64,000 nucleotides of DNA. Origin: JACCWP01 sp963785115. Its GTDB lineage: Bacteria; Actinomycetota; Actinomycetes; Propionibacteriales; Nocardioidaceae. The translations under genes were made by a program, and so were the position numbers. Under the pieces are notes generated by a model, which saw only the letters and a program-made list of their open reading frames with translations, did no database searches and was not told the origin of the DNA. Position 1 is the stretch's first letter. Every line of letters starts with the position of its first letter. This document shows, piece by piece, positions 35,445 to 43,161 of this stretch. The stretch lies in NCBI GenBank assembly GCA_963785115.1, contig CAWATY010000031.1, positions 372,001 through 436,000 on the forward strand, given 5' to 3'.

Positions 35445-35852
35445 ATGGAGACGACGTCGTCGCAGTCCACGCAGCGGGCCGAGGTGACGCTCACGGTCCC
35501 CGCCGACAGCCTCTACCTGTCGGTGGTGCGGACGGCTGCCGCAGGACTCGCCGCCCGGCTCGACTTCACCCTCGACGACATCGAGGACCTGCGCATCGCG
35601 GTCGACGAGGCCTGCGCGCTGCTGCTCAAGCAGGCCCGCGCCGAGTCGCACGTACGCTGCGAGTTCACCGTCGCCGAGCAGTCGCTCGGCGTACGCGCCA
35701 GTGCGGTCTGCGACCATCCGACGGTGCCCTCCCACGACGGCTTCTCCTGGACCGTGCTGACGGCACTCACCTCCAGCCTGGACATGGAGGTCCAGCACGA
35801 CGAGCTGGTCATCAACCTCACCCGCGGTCGCGGCGGTGACGAGCCGCGGTGA
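35445..35852 (+). CDS. RsbW-like anti-sigma factor (GHKL ATPase fold)
   Basis: A 135-residue protein with the HATPase_c_2 layout: EVTLTVPADSLYLSVVRTAAAGLAARL, LRIAVDEACALLLKQA (N-box-like DEA), and a short C-terminal lobe. It lies 13 bases before a SigB/SigF-type sigma gene, the same pairing as rsbW-sigF in M. tuberculosis, so it should hold that sigma factor inactive until released by an anti-anti-sigma protein not seen here. AGGAGG is 13 bases before the ATG; GTG at 35442 is equally possible. Confidence 0.85.
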   Translation: METTSSQSTQRAEVTLTVPADSLYLSVVRTAAAGLAARLDFTLDDIEDLRIAVDEACALLLKQARAESHVRCEFTVAEQSLGVRASAVCDHPTVPSHDGFSWTVLTALTSSLDMEVQHDELVINLTRGRGGDEPR

Positions 35853-35865
35853 GGGGTTGGCCCGC

Positions 35866-36663
35866 GTGACGGAGACGCGCACCCGCGGGGTGTCGACCCT
35901 GGAGGACGACGTCCGCGAGCTGACCCGCGCCGCGTTCCGGCGGCTGGGCGAGCTCGACGCCGAGGACCCTGGTCGCGCCGAGGTCCGGGCCGACCTGGTC
36001 GGGTTGCACCTCCCGCTGGTCGAGCACCTCGCCCGCCGCTTCCGCAACCGCGGCGAACCGTTCGACGACCTCGTCCAGGTGGGCACGATCGGGCTGATCA
36101 AGGCGGTCGACCGCTTCGACCTCGAGCGCGGCGTCGAGTTCTCGACGTACGCGACACCGACCATCGTCGGCGAGATCAAGCGCTGGTTCCGGGACAAAGG
36201 CTGGTCGATCCGGGTGCCGCGGCGGCTGCAGGAGCTGCGGCTCTCGCTGGTGACGGCGACCAGTGAGTTGACCCAGGAGCTCGGCCGCTCGCCGACCGTC
36301 GCCGAGCTGGCGCACCGGCTGTCCATCGGCGAGGACCAGATCCTGGAGGGGCTGGAGTCGGCCAACGCGTACAGCACCGTCTCCCTGGACGCCCCGGAGT
36401 CGCAGGCGTGGGACGGCCCGAGCGTCGGCGACGCCCTCGGCGAGGACGATGACGCGCTGGCCACCGTGGAGTTCCGCGAGTCACTGCGCCCGTTGCTCGC
36501 CGCGCTCGCGCCCCGCGAACGGCGGATCGTGGTGTTGCGGTTCTTCCGGCAGATGACCCAGACCCAGATCGCGGCCGAGGTCGGGATGTCCCAGATGCAC
36601 GTGTCCCGGCTGCTGGCCCGGTCGCTGGCGACGCTGCGGGAGGGCCTGACCGCCGAGGACTAG
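35866..36663 (+). CDS. SigB/SigF/SigG-family alternative sigma factor
   Basis: A 265-residue group 3 sigma factor without region 1.1. Region 2 (GEPFDDLVQVGTIGLIKAVDRFDLERG ... FSTYATPTIVGEIKRWFRDK), region 3 (RVPRRLQELRLSL, SPTVAELAHRLSI) and region 4 helix-turn-helix (QTQIAAEVGMSQMHVSRLLARSL) are complete; the motifs are quoted in parts. Family members drive stress or developmental genes. GAGGGG precedes the GTG at 35866. It is controlled presumably by the RsbW-like protein upstream. Confidence 0.92.
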   Translation: MTETRTRGVSTLEDDVRELTRAAFRRLGELDAEDPGRAEVRADLVGLHLPLVEHLARRFRNRGEPFDDLVQVGTIGLIKAVDRFDLERGVEFSTYATPTIVGEIKRWFRDKGWSIRVPRRLQELRLSLVTATSELTQELGRSPTVAELAHRLSIGEDQILEGLESANAYSTVSLDAPESQAWDGPSVGDALGEDDDALATVEFRESLRPLLAALAPRERRIVVLRFFRQMTQTQIAAEVGMSQMHVSRLLARSLATLREGLTAED

Positions 36664-36673
36664 GCGCCAAGCT

Positions 36674-36727
36674 CAGTGGCCCATCAGTGGCCCCTCAGTG
36701 GCCTATCAGTGGCCCATCAGTGGCCCA
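36674..36727. repeat. 11-bp tandem repeat carrying the stop codon of the next gene
   Basis: Five units of CAGTGGCCCAT with small changes. On the minus strand each unit contains TGA; the one at 36717-36719 is the stop of the membrane-protein gene, so four further TGAs follow at 11-base steps and fall in successive frames. Confidence 0.9.
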
Positions 36728-37103
36728 GCGTCCTGGTGGCCGCCGGCCGCAGCAGCAGTCCCAGCACCGCAAGCGCCCAGAGCGCGGCCACTGCAGCCGC
36801 CCACGGCAGCTCCGCGCGGGTCGACCAGGCCACGCCCAGGACCAGCAGCTGGGTCGCGACCAACGGACCCCGGGCCCAGCCGTCCCCCCGCCAGATCCCG
36901 GCCGCCGACCAACCGACGCCGAGGCCGCACACCGCGAAGAAGACCGCCACGGTGACCCCGAGCCCGATCCGGTCCGCCGACAGCCCGACCAGCTCGGCGA
37001 CGCCGACGCCGAGGAGCGCGGCCGCCTCGCCCGCGACCAGCAGCGCCGCCACCCGGAGGCCTCGATCCGGGCCCGGCGGTTCGTCCGGTTGGGCTCCGTC
37101 CAC
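36717..37103 (-). CDS. Small integral membrane protein, four helices
   Basis: A 128-residue protein with four hydrophobic segments (about residues 14-33, 38-62, 72-92 and 98-120), rich in Ala, Val and Leu, with few charged loop residues. It is not recognised; the layout resembles uncharacterised actinobacterial integral membrane proteins. The start is uncertain. GTG at 37103 gives a sensible N-terminus (VDGAQPDEPPGPDRGLRVAA); the frame stays open upstream through a 13-bp repeat, and ATG at 37205 is possible. Its 3' end lies within the 11-bp repeat. Confidence 0.6.
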   Translation of the reverse strand: MDGAQPDEPPGPDRGLRVAALLVAGEAAALLGVGVAELVGLSADRIGLGVTVAVFFAVCGLGVGWSAAGIWRGDGWARGPLVATQLLVLGVAWSTRAELPWAAAVAALWALAVLGLLLRPAATRTLGH

Positions 37104-37117
37104 GCAGGGCAGGGTAC

Positions 37118-37192
37118 GGCGGCTGTGTCCGGCGGCTGTGTCCGGCGGCTGTGTCCGGCGGCTGTGTCCGGCGGCTGCGTACGGCGGCTGTG
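37118..37192. repeat. 13-bp tandem repeat upstream of the membrane-protein gene
   Basis: Nearly six units of GGCGGCTGTGTCC, perfect in four copies and with two substitutions in the fifth. The period is not a multiple of three, and no stop occurs on the minus strand, so all three frames stay open through it. The rest of 37104-37330 shows no gene. Confidence 0.9.
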
Positions 37193-37330
37193 ACGCAGTC
37201 GACATGTGCGCACTGCGGACGGGGGGTTGTGCGCAGGGGGCAGGCTTGTCAGCATGAACAGGCGTCAGCGGCGCGGCCACCGCCTGCCCGTCGTCGCCAT
37301 GGACGAAGTCCGGTCTTGACCGGCAGTGAT

Positions 37331-37361
37331 TTGTGAGTAATCGTGAATGCGTTCACAAAGA
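37331..37361 (+). promoter_or_regulatory. Candidate whiB1 promoter
   Basis: TTGTGA (37331-37336) and a -10-like CAAAGAT (37355-37361) are 18 bases apart, about 40 bases before the whiB1 start. The CRP-like site overlaps the spacer and -10 region. Weak match; offered as a hypothesis. Confidence 0.4.
37342..37357. promoter_or_regulatory. CRP-type binding site in front of whiB1
   Basis: CGTGA-N6-TCACA has the exact GTGA-N6-TCAC core of CRP sites. Two more GTGA half-sites lie just upstream (37326, 37333). In M. tuberculosis the whiB1 promoter is controlled by the cAMP receptor protein Rv3676, so a conserved link is likely. Confidence 0.65.
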
Positions 37362-37399
37362 TCCACCCGCCTGCCCAACCCGACAAGGAGCACCCTCTC

Positions 37400-37651
37400 G
37401 TGGACTGGCGTCACCGTTCCGCGTGCCTCGACGAGGACCCGGAGCTGTTCTTCCCGATCGGCAATACCGGCCCTGCCCTCCTCCAGATCGAGGAGGCCAA
37501 GGCGGTCTGCCGACGGTGTGACGTGCGTGAGCAGTGCCTGTCGTGGGCGCTCGAGTCAGGACAGGACCACGGCGTGTGGGGCGGCCTGAGCGAGGACGAG
37601 CGCCGCGCGCTCAAGCGGCGCAACGCGCGAGCCCGGCTGCGCACCGCCTGA
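37400..37651 (+). CDS. whiB1: WhiB1-type iron-sulfur regulator
   Basis: An 83-residue WhiB-family [4Fe-4S] protein that responds to nitric oxide and binds sigma-A/DNA. Cluster cysteines Cys9, Cys37, Cys40 and Cys46 match M. tuberculosis WhiB1 numbering, and the GVWGG turn and ERRALKRRNAR basic tail are present. GTG at 37400, nine bases after AAGGAG, gives VDWRHRSAC, equivalent to MDWRH of WhiB1; an upstream in-frame GTG at 37343 would bury the CRP site in coding DNA and is rejected. It faces pdtaS with a 10-base gap, as in M. tuberculosis. Confidence 0.93.
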   Translation: MDWRHRSACLDEDPELFFPIGNTGPALLQIEEAKAVCRRCDVREQCLSWALESGQDHGVWGGLSEDERRALKRRNARARLRTA

Positions 37652-37661
37652 CCGGCTCCGC

Positions 37662-39146
37662 TCACCCGGCCGGAAGCGGTAGGTCCAGACTCACCGCGGT
37701 CCCCCGACCGTTCCCGCCCGCGCCGTCCGGACCGGGCCCGAAGCCGATCCGTCCGCCGAGCTCGGACTCGACCAGCGACCGGACGATCGCGATCCCCAGC
37801 GTGTCGCTGGCCGCGGGGTCGAAGTCGCCCGGCAGCCCGCTCCCGTCGTCCACCACCTGGACCCGCAACCGGTCCCGACCGCGGTCGACCAGCACCCGTA
37901 CCTGCCCGGGGCCCTCGCCGAACCCGTGCTCGACCGCGTTCTGCAACAGCTCGGTGAGCACCATCGACAACGGCGTGGCCAGCTCTGCCGGCAGGCTCCC
38001 GAACGACCCCTCCCGGCACGAGCTGACCGATCGGTCGGGCGACGACACCTCGACGACCATCGCGCGCAGCCGGTCGGCCACGTCGTCGAAGTCGACCGTC
38101 TCGTCGAGGGACTGGCTCAACGTCTCGTGCACGAGCGCGATCGCTCCTACCCGCCGGATGGCCTCCTCCAGCGCCAGCCGGGCGGCATCGGTGTCGATCC
38201 GACGCGACTGCATCCGCAGCAGGGCCGCCACCGTCTGCAGGTTGTTCTTCACCCGGTGGTGGATCTCGCGGATCGTGGCCTCCTTGGTCACCAGCTCACG
38301 CTCGCGGCGGCGCAGCTCGGTGACGTCGCGCAGCAGCAGCAGCGAACCGCTCCACGTGCCCTGGTTCAGCAGCGGCATCGCGCGCACCACCAGCGACGCC
38401 GCGGCGTTCTCGACCTCGGTGGAGCGCGGCGAGCGTCCCGACACCACGGCGGTCACCGCCTCGTCCACAGGAGCGTCCGGCGGCGGCACCAGGTCGCGGG
38501 TGGTGCGCGCGAGGTGCTGGCCGACAAGATCGCCGACCAGGCCCAGCCGACGGAAGGCCGACAGAGCGTTGGGGCTGGCGTAGGTCACGACGCCGCTCGC
38601 GTCGGTGCGGACGAAACCGTCACCCACCCGCATCGAGTCGGCGAGTGGGGGTCGCTCCGACGCGTACGGGAAGTGCCCCTCGGCGATCATCTGCGCGAGA
38701 TCGGCGGCGGTCTGCAGGTACGACAGCTCGAGCCGGCTCGGTGTCCGGATGCCGAGCAGGTTGGTGCTGCGGGCCACCACCCCGATCACCTGCTCCCCGC
38801 GCCGTACCGGGATAGCCTCGACCCGCACCGGCACCTCGTCGCGCCACTCGGGATCGCCCTCCCGGGCGATCCGGCGACCGGTCCACGCGCTGTCCAGCAG
38901 GGCTCGGCGGCCGTGGGGCACGAACGCCCCCACGACGTCGTCGAGGTGGGCCGTCGGGCCGGTGGTGGGCCGCATCTGGGCGCCCGCCCAGAACCCGCGC
39001 CCGGCCGCGTCCGGCAGCCACAGGATCAGGTCGGCGAACGAAAGGTCGGCGATGATCTGCCAATCGGCCACCAGCCGGTGCAGCCACTCCACGTCGTCCG
39101 GCCCCAGCGTCGTGTGGTGGCGGACCACGTCGTCGAGCGAGGGCAC
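37662..39146 (-). CDS. pdtaS: PdtaS-type sensor histidine kinase
   Basis: Cytosolic HWE/HisKA_2 kinase, 494 residues. N-terminal GAF-like domain (ADLSFADLILWLPDAAGRGF), a PAS domain (GDGFVRTDASGVVTYASPNALSAF near 215), the phospho-acceptor box IREIHHRVKNNLQTVAALLR near 330 and the ATP-binding domain with LTELLQNAVEHGF near 425. It matches PdtaS (Rv3220c), whose partner PdtaR is an RNA-binding antiterminator; no pdtaR is in this window. Start by comparison is GTG at 39146 (VPSLDDVVRHHT), with 39149 possible. No clear ribosome site is seen. Confidence 0.92.
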   Translation of the reverse strand: MPSLDDVVRHHTTLGPDDVEWLHRLVADWQIIADLSFADLILWLPDAAGRGFWAGAQMRPTTGPTAHLDDVVGAFVPHGRRALLDSAWTGRRIAREGDPEWRDEVPVRVEAIPVRRGEQVIGVVARSTNLLGIRTPSRLELSYLQTAADLAQMIAEGHFPYASERPPLADSMRVGDGFVRTDASGVVTYASPNALSAFRRLGLVGDLVGQHLARTTRDLVPPPDAPVDEAVTAVVSGRSPRSTEVENAAASLVVRAMPLLNQGTWSGSLLLLRDVTELRRRERELVTKEATIREIHHRVKNNLQTVAALLRMQSRRIDTDAARLALEEAIRRVGAIALVHETLSQSLDETVDFDDVADRLRAMVVEVSSPDRSVSSCREGSFGSLPAELATPLSMVLTELLQNAVEHGFGEGPGQVRVLVDRGRDRLRVQVVDDGSGLPGDFDPAASDTLGIAIVRSLVESELGGRIGFGPGPDGAGGNGRGTAVSLDLPLPAG

Positions 39147-39224
39147 CACGGCAGCGTAGGCGGCCACGCCAGGGTTCGAGAAAGCGGCGAACCGCCCCGA
39201 CCGGCATGACTCGGACATGCCACC

Positions 39225-40130
39225 ATGTCCTCCGTGGGAGACCGGTACTGGCAGGCCGTGATCGCTCGCGGTGCCGACGTCCCGGCCGACCGCCCGCTGG
39301 ACGACCTCACCGCCGAGCTGGTCGGCATGCTCGGCGATCCCGACCCGCTGCGCCGGGACCGGATCGCCTACACCGTGCTCGCCAGCTGGATCAGTGCCGG
39401 CGTCTACGACGACCTGCTGATCGGGGTGGGTGACGGCGTCCTCGCCGGGCTCACCCGCGGCCTGGGCGACGACGGCACCGACACCGTGCTGCGCCGGTCC
39501 TTCTCGGCGCTCGTGCTGGCCGAGGCGGTCGCGCGCGACAACGAGGTGCACCTGCTCACCGACGACACGGTGCTGCGCTGGGGCGACCGGGCCAGCGGCT
39601 GGCTGCTCAGCGAGCGCGACCTGCGGGGCTTCGTGCCCGAGCGCGGCTGGGCGCACGCGGTGGCCCACGGGGCCGACCTGGTCGGCATGCTGGCCCGCTC
39701 CCGGCACTTCCGCGGGCCGGAGCTCAGCGTGCTGCTCGACGTGGTCGCCGACCGGCTGCTCCGCCCCACTCAGCACGTGCTGCGCCACGGCGAGGACGAC
39801 CGGCTCGCGTATGCCGTGATGGCGGCGCTGCACCGCAACCTGGTCGACGAACAGGCGCTCGAAGGCTGGCTGGCCCGCCTCGGGTCCGGCCTGCGGCGGC
39901 CGGCCGGCACCGACCCGGAGCTCGACGAGTGGCCGACGCCCAGCGCCGCCAACACCCAGGCCTTCCTTCGCGCGCTGCACCTGCAGCTGGCGCTGGGCGT
40001 ACGCGGCCGCGACGAGATGCCCGGCGACGCGGAGCTGTTCGCCGAGCCGCCGCGGGACCGCGCCGACCTGCTGCTCGGGCTGATCGAGCAGCAGCGTGCC
40101 GCCAGCAAGTGGCTGTTCGGTCGCCCATGA
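39225..40130 (+). CDS. DUF2785 domain protein
   Basis: A 301-residue, mainly helical cytoplasmic protein. The block ERGWAHAVAHGADLVGMLARS near residue 145 is what I recall as the DUF2785 signature. Function is unknown. Its TGA overlaps the ATG of the next gene (an IlvG-like TPP enzyme), so the two are probably co-expressed, and it is divergent from pdtaS across 78 bases. ATG at 39225 or GTG at 39234 may be the start. Confidence 0.75.
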   Translation: MSSVGDRYWQAVIARGADVPADRPLDDLTAELVGMLGDPDPLRRDRIAYTVLASWISAGVYDDLLIGVGDGVLAGLTRGLGDDGTDTVLRRSFSALVLAEAVARDNEVHLLTDDTVLRWGDRASGWLLSERDLRGFVPERGWAHAVAHGADLVGMLARSRHFRGPELSVLLDVVADRLLRPTQHVLRHGEDDRLAYAVMAALHRNLVDEQALEGWLARLGSGLRRPAGTDPELDEWPTPSAANTQAFLRALHLQLALGVRGRDEMPGDAELFAEPPRDRADLLLGLIEQQRAASKWLFGRP

Positions 40131-41779
40131 CGACTCAGGAGGGCCACGGCGGCGAGCTCGCGGTGAGTGTCGCCCGCGCGCACGGCGTCGAGACCATGTT
40201 CACCCTCTCCGGCGCGCACGTGTTCCCGATGTACGACGGGGCGGTCACGGCCGACCCGCCGATGCGGCTGGTCGACGTGCGGCACGAGCAGACGGCCGTG
40301 TTCGCGGCCGAGGCAACGGGCAAGCTCACCCGCACACCGGGGCTGGCGGTGCTGACCGCCGGTCCCGGCGTGACCAACGGGGTCTCGGCGATCGCCCAGG
40401 CCTCTTTCGCGGGCTCGCCGCTGCTCGTCGTGGGGGGCAGGGCTCCGGCCTGGAGCTGGGGTCGCGGTGCCCTGCAGGAGCTGGACCACCCACCGCTGGT
40501 GGCGCCGGTGACCAAGCTGGCCGAGACCGTGCAGGCGGTCGACCAGGTGGCCGAGCGGGTCGACCACGCGTTGTCGCTGGCCGCCACCCCGCACCGCGGA
40601 CCGGTGTTCCTCGACGTGCCGATGGACCACCTGTTCAGCCGGGCAGAGGTGCCGCTCCCGGCGCCGCCCGTGCCGTCCCCCGTGGAACCGGATCCCGACC
40701 GGGTCGCGGCGGCAGCGGCCTTGCTTGCCACGGCCGAGCGGCCGGTGCTGGTGCTCGGCACCGACGTGTGGTCGGGCGGCGCCGAGCAGGCGGCCCGCCG
40801 GCTGGCCGAGGAGCTCGAGCTCCCGGTCGTGACCAACGGCATGGGCCGCGGCCTGGTGCCCGCCGGCCACCCGTTGCTGGTGACCAAGGCACGCGGGATC
40901 GCGCTCGGCCAATGCGACCTCGCGGTCGTCGTCGGCGCACCGCTCGACTTCCGCCTCGGCTACGGCTCGTTCGGCGGCAAGGAGGGCACCGCCGCCGCGC
41001 GGGTCGTGCACCTCGTGGACTCCCCCGGCCAGCTGCCCGACCACGTCGAGCTCACGGCCGCCGTGAGCGGCGACCTGACGATGGCGCTCGACGGACTGCT
41101 CGCCGCCACCACCGGCGCGGGCCGTCGACCCGACACCGGGGCGTGGCTGGAGCTGCTGCGGGCCGGGGTGGCGGCCGCCGCCGACAAGGACGCCGAGCTG
41201 CTGCACGCCGACACCGACCCGATCCACCCGGCCCGCATCTACGGCGAGCTGCTGCCCCGGCTGGCCGACGACTCCGTCGTGATCGGCGACGGCGGCGACT
41301 TCGTCTCGTTCGCCGGCAAGTACGTGGAGCCTGCGGTCCCCGGTGGCTGGCTCGACCCCGGACCGTACGGCTGCCTCGGCGCCGGTCTCGGCGCGGCGAT
41401 TGCCGCCCGCATCGCCCGGCCGTCCGCGCAGGTCGTGCTGCTCCTCGGCGACGGTGCCGCTGGCATGTCGCTGATGGACGTCGACACCCTGGTCCGGCAC
41501 GACCTGCCGGTCGTGATGGTGGTCGGGAACAACTCCACCTGGGGCCTGGAGAAGGGGCCCATGCAGATGCTGTACGGCTACCACGTGGCCGCCGACCTGG
41601 CCCCGGGCACCCGCTACGACGACGTCGTGAAGGCGCTCGGCGGCGACGGAGAGACGGTGACCGACCCCGGCGGCATCGGGGCGGCACTGGACCGGGCGTT
41701 CGCGTCGTCGGTGCCCTACCTGGTCAACGTGCACACCGACCCCGACGTGGCGTACCCACGAAAGACCACGGGCATCTGA
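40127..41779 (+). CDS. Acetolactate synthase-like TPP enzyme (IlvG/Rv1820 type)
   Basis: A 550-residue thiamine-diphosphate enzyme. The activating glutamate is in DVRHEQTAVFAAEATG (Glu about 50), the PYR-domain TAGPGVTNGVSAIAQA follows, and the TPP/Mg motif GDGAAGMSLMDVDTLV ... VVGNN is near residues 442-475. Resemblance, recalled from memory, is to IlvG (Rv1820) of M. tuberculosis rather than to the housekeeping IlvB, so real acetolactate synthesis is unproven; oxalyl-CoA decarboxylase-like activity is an alternative. No small regulatory subunit gene is nearby. ATGA overlap with the DUF2785 gene fixes the start. Confidence 0.82.
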   Translation: MTTQEGHGGELAVSVARAHGVETMFTLSGAHVFPMYDGAVTADPPMRLVDVRHEQTAVFAAEATGKLTRTPGLAVLTAGPGVTNGVSAIAQASFAGSPLLVVGGRAPAWSWGRGALQELDHPPLVAPVTKLAETVQAVDQVAERVDHALSLAATPHRGPVFLDVPMDHLFSRAEVPLPAPPVPSPVEPDPDRVAAAAALLATAERPVLVLGTDVWSGGAEQAARRLAEELELPVVTNGMGRGLVPAGHPLLVTKARGIALGQCDLAVVVGAPLDFRLGYGSFGGKEGTAAARVVHLVDSPGQLPDHVELTAAVSGDLTMALDGLLAATTGAGRRPDTGAWLELLRAGVAAAADKDAELLHADTDPIHPARIYGELLPRLADDSVVIGDGGDFVSFAGKYVEPAVPGGWLDPGPYGCLGAGLGAAIAARIARPSAQVVLLLGDGAAGMSLMDVDTLVRHDLPVVMVVGNNSTWGLEKGPMQMLYGYHVAADLAPGTRYDDVVKALGGDGETVTDPGGIGAALDRAFASSVPYLVNVHTDPDVAYPRKTTGI

Positions 41780-41780
41780 C

Positions 41781-42266
41781 GTGGTGGAGGTGCGCCGGGC
41801 GACGTCCGGCGACCTCCCCGCCGTGGGAGAGGTCACGCTCGCGGCGTACGCGGCCGACGGGTTGGCCGTCCCGAGCTACGTCGAGCGGCTGCGCGACTCC
41901 GCCACCCGGCACCGCGAGGCCGAGCTGTGGATCGCGGCCGATGACGACGGATCGGTGCTCGGCTCGGTGACCTACTGCCCGCCCGGCTCGCCCTGGCGCG
42001 AGATCGCGGCCGACGACTCCGAGGGCGAGTTCCGGATGCTCGCGGTGGCGCCAGCCGGCCGCGGGCGGGGACTCGGTCGGCTGCTGGTGCAGCGCTGCCT
42101 CCAGCGCAGCCGCGAGCTCGGTCAGCGGCGGGTGGTGCTGTGCAGCGACGTCCGGATGGTCGCCGCGCACCGGCTGTACGCCCGGTTCGGCTTCACCCGG
42201 CTGCCCGAGCGGGACTGGAGCCCGGTCCCGGAGGTCCAGCTGCAGGCGTACGCGCTGGACCTCTGA
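41781..42266 (+). CDS. GNAT-family N-acetyltransferase
   Basis: A 161-residue GNAT protein: VEVRRATSGDLPAVGEVTLA at the start, acetyl-CoA loop VAPAGRGRGLGRLLVQRCL near residue 93, and C-terminal AHRLYARFGFTRLPERDW. Substrate unknown. GTG begins one base after the stop of the TPP enzyme, so it is likely the third gene of the DUF2785-IlvG operon. Its stop lies one base from the stop of the convergent thioesterase. Confidence 0.87.
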   Translation: MVEVRRATSGDLPAVGEVTLAAYAADGLAVPSYVERLRDSATRHREAELWIAADDDGSVLGSVTYCPPGSPWREIAADDSEGEFRMLAVAPAGRGRGLGRLLVQRCLQRSRELGQRRVVLCSDVRMVAAHRLYARFGFTRLPERDWSPVPEVQLQAYALDL

Positions 42267-42267
42267 C

Positions 42268-42651
42268 TCAACCGAGTCGGGAGCGGAACCGCTCGCGGCC
42301 CACCGCGACCCGGGTGACCTCGCCGTGGGCGACCACCTTGCCGGACCCGTCGTGGGTGACGACCTCGAAGCGCAGCAGCCGGCCGTCGGTGTGCACCAGC
42401 ACGGCGGTCACCTCGACGGTGCCGCCGACCGCGGTGGGGTGCAGGTGCTCGAGGACGACCCGGGTGCCCACGCTGGTCGTGCCCTCCGGAAGCCCGGGCT
42501 CGAGCACCGCGCAGGTCGCGGCCTCGCACCAGGCCAGCAGGCGCGGAGTCGCCAGTGCCTGCACGTCGCCGCTGCCCAGGGCCTCAGCCGTGTCATCGGC
42601 CCCCACCACGTGCTGGGCCGACGCGCGGGCACCGGGTTCGGGCAGCGCCAC
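42268..42651 (-). CDS. FlK-like hotdog thioesterase family protein
   Basis: A 127-residue single hotdog domain. The segments ALATPRLLAWCEAATCAVLE, SVGTRVVLEHLHPTAVGGTVE and RFEVVTHDGSGKVVAHGEV line up with fluoroacetyl-CoA thioesterase FlK, including the Thr, Glu and His positions used for catalysis (here Thr about 35, Glu about 43, His about 69). Housekeeping members of this family probably hydrolyse other small acyl-CoAs. GTG start at 42651. Confidence 0.78.
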   Translation of the reverse strand: MALPEPGARASAQHVVGADDTAEALGSGDVQALATPRLLAWCEAATCAVLEPGLPEGTTSVGTRVVLEHLHPTAVGGTVEVTAVLVHTDGRLLRFEVVTHDGSGKVVAHGEVTRVAVGRERFRSRLG

Positions 42652-42725
42652 CGCGCACCTCCGATTCGTGCCGACGGGGACCGGCCTGCGAGACTAGCGA
42701 GCACCGCGATCAGGAGGACGACCCC

Positions 42726-42800
42726 ATGAGCAAGAACGGACGCAAGCGGCGCGCGCGCCGCAAGAGCAAGGCCAACCACGGCAAGCGTCCCAACGCCTGA
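42726..42800 (+). CDS. Ribosomal protein bL37 (24 residues)
   Basis: A tiny basic protein, MSKNGRKRRARRKSKANHG then KRPNA. It matches bL37, the actinobacterial 50S protein found in mycobacterial ribosome structures (whose C-terminus is also SKANHGKRPNA). AGGAGG lies 8 bases before the ATG. A -10-like TAGCGA is at 42695-42700. It is easily missed because of its size. Nine positive charges of the first 16 residues fit rRNA binding. Confidence 0.92.
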   Translation: MSKNGRKRRARRKSKANHGKRPNA

Positions 42801-42810
42801 CGGAGCCAGA

Positions 42811-42852
42811 TCAGCCGGCGGGAATCAGCAGGACTGGATCAGCAGGACCGGA
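42811..42852. repeat. 14-bp tandem repeat behind rsrA, each unit ending in TGA
   Basis: On the minus strand, directly after the rsrA TGA (42855-42853), come TCCGGTCCTGCTGA, TCCAGTCCTGCTGA and TTCCCGCCGGCTGA. Each 14-bp unit ends in a further TGA, in a new frame each time. Confidence 0.85.
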
Positions 42853-43161
42853 TCAGAACGGCTGGACGGTGCCGTCGCCGTGCAGCCGGGTCTGGGTCTC
42901 GGTGGCCTCGACCTGCACGACCTCACGGATCGACAGCAGCACCCGGTCGCGTAGCGGCGCCGGAGCCGGCTCGGAGCAGGACCGGGCCACCAGCTTGCGC
43001 ACCAGGATGTCGAGCTCGTGGTGGTGCAGACACGGCGCGCACTCGTCGAGGTGGTGCTGGATCTCGCTCTTGGAGGCGTCGTCCATCTCGTGGTCGATGA
43101 ACAGGTAGAGCTGGGCGAGCACCTCGGTGCAGTCGGCGTCGTGCGGGTCGCCGCAGCTCAC
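42853..43161 (-). CDS. rsrA: RsrA/RshA zinc-binding anti-sigma factor
   Basis: Redox-sensitive anti-sigma factor of the ZAS family, 102 residues, which holds SigR until disulfide stress releases zinc. The ligands Cys11, His37, Cys41 and Cys44 (HHLDECAPC) have exactly the RsrA spacing; Cys3 and Cys57 are additional. GTG start overlaps the sigR stop by 4 bases. The 3' flank is a 14-bp TGA-bearing repeat. Confidence 0.94.
   Translation of the reverse strand: MSCGDPHDADCTEVLAQLYLFIDHEMDDASKSEIQHHLDECAPCLHHHELDILVRKLVARSCSEPAPAPLRDRVLLSIREVVQVEATETQTRLHGDGTVQPF

Noticed and set aside
37343..37399. whiB1 start at the upstream GTG (37343)
   Set aside because: It would place the CRP-like site inside the coding region, lacks a ribosome site, and adds residues absent from WhiB1 proteins.
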